Under the pieces are notes generated by a model. It made no database searches. It was not told where the DNA came from and saw only the letters and a list, made by a program, of their open reading frames with translations. Positions 16,601 through 25,000 of a DNA stretch of 25,689 nt are shown here, piece after piece. Made by a program: the position numbers and the translations under genes. Origin of the DNA: a virus; the IMG/VR virus record IMGVR_UViG_3300033064_001612, positions 1-25,689 of that record; one strand, 5' to 3'. The stretch's first letter is position 1; every line of letters starts with the position of its first letter.

Positions 16601-18136
16601 TTTACTAAAGTTGTTGATTTAAATAATCCTGCATTAAATACTTATGTTGATACAATTGTACAGCCAACTAATGCTACTAACACATGGCAGCGCGTACCTT
16701 TTACTGCTCGTGTGGGTTTAGCTCAAGAAATATACGGAGTTCAAGTATTCATAATTGGCTCTTGGAGCGGGTTTACTTCCGGAAAATTTACGGGCACAGT
16801 AGTTTTTGACGGACTTACTTTTGCGTTTTTTGATAACACAATTGATAACAAAGATATTACTATTGATGGTGACGGTAAACTAACAGGCACTGGTGCTAAA
16901 GATGTAGTAGTTAACAACAAAATTATTAAAATTGATGATAATGGTAAATTAACTGGAGTAGGTACCGATAATGTAGTAGTTAATAACGGTTCTATAAGTA
17001 TAAACACTGTTGGTGAATTACGAGGTATTGGTGGTACTGAATATGTAGTTGTTAACAACAAAATAATAAAAGTAAATGAAACAACAGGTGTACTAGAGGG
17101 CGTAGGTACTGAAAGTGTGGTAGTTAACAACAGCATAATTAATGTTGATGGTGACGGTAAACTAACAGGTACCGGTGCTACTAATGTAGTAGTTAACAAT
17201 CAAAAAATTACTGTTAGCGGAACAGGTACGCTAACTGGTATCGGTACAGCAAATGTAGTAGTTGATAATTCAAAAATAGTAGTGGGTGGTACTAACCTAA
17301 TACGTAACGGTGGTAATTTTAATTATTCTGAAGGCTGGCAAACAACAGGCAGTGGTTTGGTTAGTATTAGCAATACTATTAAATATGGTACAAAAAATAC
17401 TTTACAAATTAAGGAAAGTTTAGGTACTACCGGGGGAATTAGAAGTGCTACAATAATGGAGTTAAAGCCAGATACCGAATATATTGTTAGCGCTATAGTT
17501 AAAGGTAATAAAGCAATAAGTGGCGGCGTAAATAAAATACTTAATATAGAAAATTGGACTACCGGCAACTCAACGGCTAGAAGTCCTGGTTCTTTATCAG
17601 CAGTTAATACAGACGTTACTACAGCTTGGAAACAAATTTATCAAGTTTTTACTACTCTGCCAGACGATGGAACTGGTGGTATTGTATACTGTCGTTTCTC
17701 TTTTTCACCAATAATTAGCGCACAGTTAAATATTGCTTATGTACAGCTAGAGCAAGGTAATAAAATAACAGACTGGAGCCCTTGCCCCGACGACATACTT
17801 AGTGAGATTAAAAATGTAGCCGATAATAGTATTGCTCCAGATAAAGTTATTAAATCTCAAGCCGCTAATATTTTGCCAGCTGATGGTGAGTTTACTATAC
17901 AAACACCAAACTTTGATGTACCAAGCGGAGGTAACGGTGTATTAATATCAGCTAGGGGAATAGTGGGTAGAAAAACCGAAAGTATTAATGGAGTTAATAC
18001 TACTAAAGAAACTTTTGCTATTGATACAAATGGTGACGCAAGTTTTAGAGGTACAGTAGTTGCTTCTTATATGCACGACGGTGATAATAAATTTGTTATA
18101 GATTTAAAAAATAGGTTTATTTCTATTTCTGTATAA
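13637..18136 (+). CDS. J-like central tail fibre / tip attachment protein with sugar-binding-like modules
   Basis: This 1499-residue protein follows the hub gene and has the outline of a lambda J-type tip protein. Beta-rich Ig-like segments fill residues 1-350. A J-like stem follows near 390 (AAFITDGFITNAKIADAAID, DAIHLTAGDGTIGG). Then come a beta-sandwich near 528-684 (WNSENIATITDGTTGN to VEIQDINLED), a PA14-like segment near 778-805 (SGDDGHNLYVNG), and a second carbohydrate-binding-like sandwich near 898-1065 (NPSFELWTGAYPDKWNSWGG). Six tandem 23-24 residue repeats occupy 1073-1212, and a third sandwich runs about 1219-1385 (NLIRNGGNFNYSEGW to LEQGNKITDWSPCPDD). The C-terminus has FAIDTNGDASFRGTVVASYM, common at the end of such fibres. 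It probably binds the surface receptor. ATG overlaps the preceding TAA (TAATG), with GGAG (13623-13626) upstream. Confidence 0.72.
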   Translation: MLKTPVNSKDTALQALPQRVVSLNTNFISLASPYLEFVYGGINDTAFPTSITVTAQLAGNLQGVVEFPPIDGLKEGTTFEQVGNTLIIDPSKFAGYYITIQATLDFNGATYTSNPVVISKRYTSLSTRLTRTFDVISSDSDGKNYILPTDANTLELYNGSIKLTKDVVYGILGESVLNYKTVDGLTLTINKNTGAISLSDASTSTKWDKDSATFVLTATIGLTTFSSTYTINKLREGGVGVDPTVAPTPTGLKVSGGTSFIFVSVGVPDYTVGHGHSKTKIYALSKKQYPETEEQIFANATPKSEFTGTIGSFESAADTTWLVWASWVTIDGFEGNTAGPVLASSSLDTTALVDAVLAENNKQFEVIKTPEVRFFGTPQQITIPAGVYAKAAFITDGFITNAKIADAAIDSAKILNLDAIHLTAGDGTIGGVLKSGNYNYLVDANGVPRRGSNQNGWAIFPDGSVDFAAADIRGQLTAGQIDGTGLSIKRRNSDGTYTTILDSGLSIQQQINNYAVNASAGITLNFDPTCSNTTAWNSENIATITDGTTGNKVLAGSNGEHLFEGITINKAYTINYDPKKRYQLSALIRRTAGAVKGDVHLGLLEIDTNNTARYDWGGYLAGKFAVNNLTTEFKRYYAYFSPGDLHTGVSKVIVHTVLGYSPDGTGTGGGRVEIQDINLEDISLGHAIQYQTVTTAAIDTTVKTTAVLNTTQSNMGINSWVVNRYSVSTTAGTIPEYTFFANVTPVQTVTFADAASLTGSTIFGADYSNYIGVATSNVYCETATTWTTTVSGDDGHNLYVNGISVIKSGNARAATAVTINFPKGWSTVEAVWCEQAGGDGFGFATKISATTGVKEMWAFVGGTLATNGIAASAATTSTWSGTINIPYDKIFATDATTTLGFNPSFELWTGAYPDKWNSWGGTAPVKETTDTRFGTNAVKYIASGEAGLGIERSTTWTQPMPKGTFISGTMDVNLLTVTRGLPGILVRLFTKVVDLNNPALNTYVDTIVQPTNATNTWQRVPFTARVGLAQEIYGVQVFIIGSWSGFTSGKFTGTVVFDGLTFAFFDNTIDNKDITIDGDGKLTGTGAKDVVVNNKIIKIDDNGKLTGVGTDNVVVNNGSISINTVGELRGIGGTEYVVVNNKIIKVNETTGVLEGVGTESVVVNNSIINVDGDGKLTGTGATNVVVNNQKITVSGTGTLTGIGTANVVVDNSKIVVGGTNLIRNGGNFNYSEGWQTTGSGLVSISNTIKYGTKNTLQIKESLGTTGGIRSATIMELKPDTEYIVSAIVKGNKAISGGVNKILNIENWTTGNSTARSPGSLSAVNTDVTTAWKQIYQVFTTLPDDGTGGIVYCRFSFSPIISAQLNIAYVQLEQGNKITDWSPCPDDILSEIKNVADNSIAPDKVIKSQAANILPADGEFTIQTPNFDVPSGGNGVLISARGIVGRKTESINGVNTTKETFAIDTNGDASFRGTVVASYMHDGDNKFVIDLKNRFISISV
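16853..17272 (+). repeat. Six tandem 23-24-residue coding repeats in the J-like gene
   Basis: Residues 1073-1212 consist of six head-to-tail units of 23, 23, 24, 24, 23 and 23 residues. The pattern is I-x-I/V-D-G-D-G-K-L-T-G-x-G-x-x-x-V-V-V-N-N, and a seventh begins as KIVVGG. Units 1 and 5 share an exact 25-base DNA match (16863-16887 and 17145-17169). The regular hydrophobic/Gly/Asn pattern suggests a beta-solenoid or trimeric beta-prism shaft between two sugar-binding-like modules. Confidence 0.9.
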
Positions 18137-18145
18137 TGTGGGTAT

Positions 18146-18175
18146 AAACAAGATAAAAAAATTTTATCTTGTTTT
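18146..18175 (+). terminator. Intrinsic terminator after the J-like gene
   Basis: A perfect 13-bp stem, AAACAAGATAAAA (18146-18158) with TTTTATCTTGTTT (18162-18174), encloses a 3-base loop. The stem is AT-rich and there is little T-tract beyond it, so efficiency may be modest, although the right arm itself is T-rich. It starts 10 bases after the J-like stop codon. Confidence 0.65.
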
Positions 18176-18197
18176 ATACAGGTATAGGTGATATAAT
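18169..18197 (+). promoter_or_regulatory. Extended -10 promoter for the fibre genes
   Basis: TATAAT (18192-18197) is preceded by TGA, giving a perfect extended -10 element. TTGTTT (18169-18174), 17 bases upstream, is a partial -35 box. The -35 lies inside the right arm of the preceding hairpin, so terminator and promoter overlap. Transcription would start about 20 bases before the gene at 18225. Confidence 0.7.
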
Positions 18198-18224
18198 AGG
18201 TAATAAAATATTAAGGGTATAAGT

Positions 18225-21200
18225 ATGGCAACAGTATCAACAGAACTACAACAAGCATATAATATAGCCATTGCAGCCAAAACTCCAGTTGATTTAATGT
18301 CGGAAGATGCTTCTGTTTCAATTAATGTTGCTACAAGCGATCAAACAAATCTTTTCTTAAAAAGCGCTGCATTATCAAAAAATTTAGCAGATTTAACTAG
18401 TGCTAACTCAATAGCAACGTCCGCAGATGTTGTCAAAACTGTTGCCAATGTAGCTTTAGCACAACAGCAAGTAACATTGGCAAATGAAGCTAAAACAGCA
18501 GCAGAAACTGCTCGCGATGCTGCTGTAATTTCCGCAAATATATTTTCCTCAATAGCTGCCGGATTAAACGGCACAACTAATGATAAATATTTTAGTGTTC
18601 CGTCCCCTATAGATTCGGAATACTTAATACTTTATCGTAATGACAATAACACCGCAAAAGAAATAAAACGATACCCCAGTGCTATTGGTTTAGAGTACAC
18701 TACAGGTAACACACTATATGTTAAATCTAATGGTAACGATTCCTATGATGGAGGTAGTTGGAAAACAGCTTTTCTTACTATTGAGCACGCATTGGCCGTT
18801 GCCACAGAGCTACAAAAATTAAACATCAATACACTAATTGAAATTGGACCTTTTAGCGACTATCGTACAAAAGGGCATTTAGATATGCCCGATAATTGCG
18901 TTGTTAAAGCTGTACACCGTACGGTTTTTGTACGCCCGGAAAAAGGCTATGAACAGCGTAATGTATTTCGTATGGGTAGCGGATGCTTTTTAGAAGGTGT
19001 AATGTTTGAAGGCTGGCAAGTAGACAGTTTTGAAAATCCTACAGAGGGTTTTGCCGTTAGTTTTCGCCCTGGTGCAAAAATTATGCGCGTTCCTTACGCA
19101 CATAAAATAGCTGTTCGAGCAACACCTGATTGGGGTATAATCCCTCCTCCACTAGATGCAGCAAATGGAAATCCCTATGTAAAACGTGCTGGAGGTGTTT
19201 GTTTAGCAGACGGCGCCGTTATTTCGCAGTATAGTATATTCCCAAACATCATGACTTGGGGTGCTACACCAGTATTACCAAATGGTATTGGTTACTGTGC
19301 TAAAAATGGTGCACTAATTAACGCTGTTAATGCTGTCTCAATCTGGGCACACAAACACTTTATGGCAATTAGTGGGGGTCAATTAATTTTAAGCGGCTGT
19401 TCCACACAGTTCGGAGATTACACACTATTTGCTAGTGGCGGACGCAGTTTGGTTAGTCCGGTTAGGTTACCTGATTCTTTTAATATAAAAAACCAAAAAA
19501 TAGTAGAGCTTATTACCAAAGACAATGTTACTTCTACTACCGATATTCTTGGTAACCCTATTATATTTAAAAACACTGATATAATTATATATCATCTATT
19601 AAATGAATTAACTGCTAAAAAGTACGACATAAATTTAGACCCAACAATGCAGGAAAAAACAGGATCAGACGCTAGACTACTATTACAGTGTTTAGTATGG
19701 TCTGTTGGTAGTGGAAATCAGCAGCCTATGCTTGATTTTGCTAAAGGTATGTTTGATACTAATAGCACTCCTGTATACCTAGGATTAAGTAAGTCTGAAG
19801 TTACTCCTACAGTGCAAGATGCAGCTGCTATGATTATTAATGATGCAGAACCACAAATTATTGACGCTGTGTGTGTTGCACTACAGTCTGCTGGGTATAC
19901 TACTACGTGGAACTGGATTAATGCAGACGGTAGTGACGGAACTGATAAAGCGTTTACTCGCAGAGACACTCTTACGCTGCTAAATGCGCTAGAACAAGTA
20001 CTACAAAACGGTGATGAATCTTCAATGCATACCTTTGCAAAAGGGTTATATACACCAACAGGTACACTTGTAATTGGTGATAGTAAATTTGGTGGAACAC
20101 TATATTCATTTAATTTTATACGTGATTATATAGTTGCGCTACCTGGTATTAGTACACAAGCAGTTGCATTAATAAAATCATTATTTACTGCACTAATATA
20201 TAAACTTAATAAAGCAAAACCAACAAAAACAAATATTACTTATACACCAAACTCTACTGTTAGAATTAATGATAGTGATAAACTAGGTATTATTGATGCT
20301 GTATGTGATACATTAGTTTCTGGTAGATATACCTCTACTTGGAATTGGGGTACAAACGCGGTTCCGGGTATTGATCAAATTTATACTCGCAGAGACACTA
20401 ATACACTACTGGTAGCACTACAAAATACTATAAATACTGGTAATGAACAGTATATGATGGATTTTGCTATTGCACTATATAACTATAAAGGTGAGCTTGT
20501 ATTTAGTGACCAAAAAATACCTGGGTTTAAATTTTCTTTTACAACAATACGAGACAGAGTTTTATCTTTACCAAGTATTAGCGCATCCGCTTCAGCTAGA
20601 GCTTATATAACACAACTATTTGCGGCTTTAAATAGTTCAATTAGCGTAGAAATTTCAACAGCTATACCAGTTGTGCGGTATACAGGTACCCCAGATGTAC
20701 TTGTTATAAATGACACTATTCCTGAAGATATGTGGAATGAGTTAACTTTTGCAAAATATACCACAGGTTGGTCAACAACTGACAAAGAACTTACTATTCG
20801 TGATGCAAAAAATTTAATGACATCTATTAGAACTAGTATTTATGCAGGTAACGATACTGCATTAAAAACATTTATACAAGGTTTATTTACCTCACCCGGT
20901 AGGTTTGTAATCAGCGAAGGTAAAGCTGAAGCTACAATTGTTGGTTTAAACTACATACTTAAAGCAGTTAAAACTAACCCTAGCACAGTACAAAACTACC
21001 CGCAAATAGCAGCATTAGTTGATAATTTATCTAATTTAATGTTTGCAACAATAAATAAATATAGCAATGTATTTAGCGGTAAAAATGCTTTTACATTTTC
21101 ATTCAACACTATAACTAATAAAATAATTGATTTAATGGATACAAGCACAGACTATGCGTTTACACCAGCAGATAAAACAATTGTCACTACATTAATTAGC

Positions 21201-21521
21201 ACTATGAAAAGCAACATATTTAGTCCGAGTTTTATTATAGAACCAAGCCGCATTACCGCTATTGGGCACACTTGGACTTCTGTAATGGGTGGTGTTGCAC
21301 TTACAAAAATACCTCCAGCTAATAATAATGCAAGTATTCAAGATTCTATTGTTGAAGAAAATGATGCCATTGTTATTGCGTCAGGACAAGACGATCAAGG
21401 TAATGCACTATTTGTTGGTGGATTACAAATTAGTGCAGATACTGGGGAATTAGGCGGTACACCGTTTGATCAAGCAGTACGCAGGGTAGCTACCAGAGCC
21501 TCAATTTCTAGGAGTTTTTAA
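18225..21521 (+). CDS. Beta-helical tail fibre-like virion protein, cyanophage-type, with repeated helical domains
   Basis: This 1098-residue protein is probably a trimeric fibre or appendage. An Ala/Lys/Glu-rich coiled coil spans about residues 43-115. Next comes a right-handed beta-helix, roughly 163-405. It opens with NTLYVKSNGNDSYDGGSWKT and a following TAFLTIEHALAVA, the usual start of this fold in phage virion proteins. It ends with NAVSIWAHKHFMAISGGQL and TQFGDYTLFASGG, a pattern I recall from T4-like cyanophages. Residues about 430-940 are four related helical units containing motifs such as TTTWNW, TRRDTLTLLNALEQVLQNGD and FAKGLY. The C-terminus (EPSRITAIGHTWTSVMGG, then VIASGQDDQGNALFVGGLQI) again resembles cyanophage structural proteins. 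Shine-Dalgarno AAGGG (18213-18217) is 7 bases before ATG. Role in receptor binding or enzymatic polysaccharide cleavage is not proven; no catalytic residues were identified. Confidence 0.7.
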   Translation: MATVSTELQQAYNIAIAAKTPVDLMSEDASVSINVATSDQTNLFLKSAALSKNLADLTSANSIATSADVVKTVANVALAQQQVTLANEAKTAAETARDAAVISANIFSSIAAGLNGTTNDKYFSVPSPIDSEYLILYRNDNNTAKEIKRYPSAIGLEYTTGNTLYVKSNGNDSYDGGSWKTAFLTIEHALAVATELQKLNINTLIEIGPFSDYRTKGHLDMPDNCVVKAVHRTVFVRPEKGYEQRNVFRMGSGCFLEGVMFEGWQVDSFENPTEGFAVSFRPGAKIMRVPYAHKIAVRATPDWGIIPPPLDAANGNPYVKRAGGVCLADGAVISQYSIFPNIMTWGATPVLPNGIGYCAKNGALINAVNAVSIWAHKHFMAISGGQLILSGCSTQFGDYTLFASGGRSLVSPVRLPDSFNIKNQKIVELITKDNVTSTTDILGNPIIFKNTDIIIYHLLNELTAKKYDINLDPTMQEKTGSDARLLLQCLVWSVGSGNQQPMLDFAKGMFDTNSTPVYLGLSKSEVTPTVQDAAAMIINDAEPQIIDAVCVALQSAGYTTTWNWINADGSDGTDKAFTRRDTLTLLNALEQVLQNGDESSMHTFAKGLYTPTGTLVIGDSKFGGTLYSFNFIRDYIVALPGISTQAVALIKSLFTALIYKLNKAKPTKTNITYTPNSTVRINDSDKLGIIDAVCDTLVSGRYTSTWNWGTNAVPGIDQIYTRRDTNTLLVALQNTINTGNEQYMMDFAIALYNYKGELVFSDQKIPGFKFSFTTIRDRVLSLPSISASASARAYITQLFAALNSSISVEISTAIPVVRYTGTPDVLVINDTIPEDMWNELTFAKYTTGWSTTDKELTIRDAKNLMTSIRTSIYAGNDTALKTFIQGLFTSPGRFVISEGKAEATIVGLNYILKAVKTNPSTVQNYPQIAALVDNLSNLMFATINKYSNVFSGKNAFTFSFNTITNKIIDLMDTSTDYAFTPADKTIVTTLISTMKSNIFSPSFIIEPSRITAIGHTWTSVMGGVALTKIPPANNNASIQDSIVEENDAIVIASGQDDQGNALFVGGLQISADTGELGGTPFDQAVRRVATRASISRSF
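19560..21060 (+). repeat. Four degenerate ~93-145-residue protein repeats in the fibre gene
   Basis: Units begin near 19580, 19858, 20290 and 20723; the last three are spaced about 432 bases (144 residues) apart and the first is shorter. Shared features in order: a helix (IIDAVCVAL, IIDAVCDTL, EDMWNEL), an aromatic YTTTWNW/YTSTWNW/YTTGWS segment, a TRRDT/TIRDA turn, a helix ending in GN/GD with FAKGLY-like residues, a strand G-L-V-x-x-D/E, and a final helix (FNFIRDYI, FTTIRDRV, LNYILKAV). Units 2 and 3 share 16 identical bases (19955-19970 and 20384-20399). Confidence 0.75.
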
Positions 21522-22034
21522 TTGTCCAGAATTAAATGTAAAGTTCCCTCAACAGGGTACACAAAAAATTATACGTCTTGTACTAGAGATAACGGTACAA
21601 TTACACAAACATTGTTAGAAGGCGAATGGGTTACTATAATGGAAGCCCCCGATTACTCCGTGCCAGACACTCGTTTAATATATCCGGCTAGAGACCCCGA
21701 TGACAATGGTAGGGCTATTAGACCCGGCGAAACTTTTGTTATGACACCTATTTTTGCTAGAAATACTAGTGAGAGCGCTTCGTTTGAAGTATATGCTGAG
21801 CTTGTATTAGAGGGCACTATTGTTGGCATACCTTGCCCTGGAAAAATGATAATACCTGCTGGCGATACGGTAATGATTCCTGTGCAGGGTAGAAGTTTAT
21901 TAAAACGAAACAAAGACAGTGAGTTTGGTGACAGAATACGCTTAAGAACAAATACTGGCGCGGCTGGTTTTATTTATGTGTGGGGTTCTGGCGAAGAAAA
22001 ACTTTCTGCGGAACATACTGGAGTTATAAGTTAA
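21522..22034 (+). CDS. Small beta-rich virion protein of unknown role
   Basis: The protein has 170 residues and starts at TTG, which follows the previous TAA directly; AGGAG (21510-21514) lies 7 bases before it, making this start likely despite the rare codon. It is rich in short strands (GEWVTIMEAPDYS, LIYPARDPDD, ETFVMTPIFARNTSESASFEVYAELVL, MIIPAGDTVMIPVQGRSLL, RIRLRTNTGAAGFIYVWGSG) and has no membrane segment or signal peptide. It looks like a compact beta-sandwich. Position between two fibre-type genes suggests an adaptor, hinge or decoration protein of the adsorption apparatus. Its ending EEKLSAEHTGVI is of a type I recall from cyanophage virion proteins, but I cannot name the family. 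Translation is probably coupled to both neighbours. Confidence 0.6.
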   Translation: MSRIKCKVPSTGYTKNYTSCTRDNGTITQTLLEGEWVTIMEAPDYSVPDTRLIYPARDPDDNGRAIRPGETFVMTPIFARNTSESASFEVYAELVLEGTIVGIPCPGKMIIPAGDTVMIPVQGRSLLKRNKDSEFGDRIRLRTNTGAAGFIYVWGSGEEKLSAEHTGVIS

Positions 22035-25000
22035 TGGCAAATTTAAGTGATCAAAAGACACTGCAAAATAAGTCGGCAGTAATGGGGCCAACAATAGTTC
22101 ATGCAGACGATCTAGCGGATTTAGATCCTGCGCCTTACGTGGGTTCATTTGCTTATAGCGCAGATGGAAGAATGTATTTTTCTAATGGTTCGGTATGGAG
22201 AACTACCGAAGACCCTCCAGTTAAAACACCTACAGCAGTTTCACCTTCTAGTACTACTGCTCAACGTCAACTAACTTTAAGCACTTTTTTAAACAGTAGT
22301 ACTTCACCTGACCTACAGTTTAAGCAAATAGGTATTGTTTTTCAAGTTAGTTTGAGCCCTACTATGAGTCCTTTGATTATGCAAAAGGAACTTAGTACTA
22401 CTAAAAAGAACGCTCAAGGTAATGATATTGAATGGCCTACTGTTAATTCGTATAACTTACTTGCCACAGATACTATACCAAATCTTACACCGGGTAAAAC
22501 ATTTTATTGGAGAGGTAAATATCTTGCAACCGCAGGCCAAGCTTCTGGCTTTTCTAAAATTTTTGAACAAAAATTTCCAGAGCTTATTGATACTCCTACA
22601 CCTAAAACTGGTACAGGTTTAGGTCAAGTTCAGAACTATATTGAAGTAACTCCATACAAAAGTCCTTTTGAAATTGAAAATTTATATCCGCCCTTTCAAA
22701 TAGAGTGGCTACTTTCATTAGATAACTTTAAAACATCTTTTCCAGGTATTAAAACTGATATTACGTCTGGAAACCCTTTTGATACTTTTAAATTTATTAG
22801 AGAAGCAGGTACTACCTTCTACTGGAAAGCCAGATATTACAGTACTCCAGCAAGCGCAGGCGGCTCAAAAGTTTCTGCCTATAGTCCTGTAGGAATAAAT
22901 GTACAAGTAAAAGATGTTCTTACGCCAGCAACTATAAACGTTCCAGGTGTTACAGCAAAAACGGTCAGGTTAAAGTTATCGCCTTATAGTAGTGTAACAA
23001 AAAAAGCCAGAATAAGAACTGAGTGGTTAGTTGCAGATTCTTTAGAAAATTTAGAAGTTTTACAAACTAATGCTGAAACAGTACGCCCTGAACTTACCAA
23101 TAACAGCGATAGTTTAGATATACTTACACTACCTGCAGCAATACTAGCAGATAGCAGTACTATATACTACTGGAAAGCTAGGTATATAAACAGCGATAAT
23201 ATAGCTTCAGATTTTTCTCCAACTGACACTTTTGTTAGGTATCCGGAATTTGTTACTCCTGCAATTATAACTGTTAAAAACGCAGATACTAAAACACTTA
23301 CTATAAGTGATTTTAAAAGTGAGTATAGTACAATTTATCCTTATGAATCAACAGAGTGGGTGTTGTATGATATAACTACTAATCAAGTATTAGTACCTGC
23401 AACACCTACAGTTGGTAACACTTTTGATGTATTTAGTTATTCAGAAACTTCATTACAACCAGGTAAACAGTTTAAATGGACTGCTAGGCAAAAAAATAAA
23501 CGCGGTGCTTATAGCACACTGGTTCAGTCAGAAAACTATCAAATACCTTGGATTGATACTCCAAAAGCAATTTCAACAGGTAACACGTCTAGTTTAATAT
23601 CTAGTCAGTATAGCTCAGCGTACTTTGTAAGAGCAAAATTTTCAGTAATAACAATAACTGGCCCCGATGACGTAAACATAATAATTACATCAAGTGCTGA
23701 CTCTAATACCATTAATAAATTTGAACGTTTATTAGGATATTCATCAGAGTTAATACAGGGTACAACTTATAACTGGAAAGTTATGTATATAGGAGAAACA
23801 GCTAGAGGCGGAACAGTGACTTCTAAAGAATCTAGTGTTTCCTCATATGTTCAGCCTGATATTGTTAAAACTCCTGTAATTAAAACTCCAACTGAAGCAC
23901 AAATTAACGGCCCTAAAATTGATCTTAGCTCAAGCGACCTTGCTTTGTATACATCCCCTGGCATTGTAAAAGCTGAACACCTATATAGTGACTGGGAAAT
24001 GAGTACTAATCCAGGTTTTACACAAAGCGGCTATGTCGATTCTGTTAGTAAAAGCACTATTCATAAAACAACATGGACCACAGATAAATTAAAAATAAAT
24101 ACCGCGTACTATGTTAGGGTAAGGTACTATAGTGATGTAGGTAAGTCATATTGGAGCGATACTAGCACGTATTTATTTAAAACTCCTGATGCATATAACC
24201 ATAGCTTAAATTACACTCCAATACCAAGACAAATTGCAAAAGAATATCCGGCGGCCGGCGGTTATTATGCTGGTGACATATGGCATTATGCCACAAGTGC
24301 AACAAACTCTGCATATACTATAGGAGGTCCTTCAACAGTAAAAAATGGTGTCCCAATTCTTTTTAAAGTTCCAAATATGCAGTTTGCACCGCTGTTTTAT
24401 CTTGGTCAAAAAGTGCAAATAAGAAGTCAAGAGTATCCAAGGTACATTCAAATAGAGGGAGTTGTACGGATTGCTTCAGCTGATGAACTTACAATAGAAG
24501 TTACTAACGTATTTAAAGACAGCTCTATCACTGCTAATAGTATTATTATTAGTACTTGGGTTGTTATGAGTTTATACAGAATTATATTGTCGTATAAATC
24601 AAAAGGAGAAGTTAGCGGTACTAATGCCACTATTAGAGGTAGAACAGTAACTTCTGGAAGAACCAACTATCCAGACTCAGGAAACGGTACTGGTTGGGGA
24701 ACTAACGCCACCAATACTATGAATTTTGCCCTTTTAGAAAAACCTTTATTAGAAGATCCTGATTATTTTACCCCTTTTAGCTCTAGTTCAACTTTTATAG
24801 ATTGGCCAGACGAGTTTTTAAGTTTAAGTGACGGGTCTTTAATACAAAAAGCAATGTGGAGACATAGTTGGTTAGTTTATGCATTAAGTCAAATTCCCGG
24901 AGTAGTTAGCGACCCTGTTGAGAGAGCAAATACAAAATATTTACCAGAAAATTTATATCCGCTTGCACACTATGTATACGAATTTAATAAAGTTGAGGAT

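Noticed and set aside
16853-17272. CRISPR-like or regulatory direct repeats
   Set aside because: The repetition follows a 23-24-codon period in frame inside the J-like gene and varies at the DNA level in ways that keep the protein pattern, so it is a protein repeat.
21980-22033. GTG 21980 as start of the last large gene
   Set aside because: It would place 54 bases inside the preceding gene and add an atypical Trp/Arg/Cys-rich leader; ATG 22034 overlaps the previous stop in the usual TAATG form.
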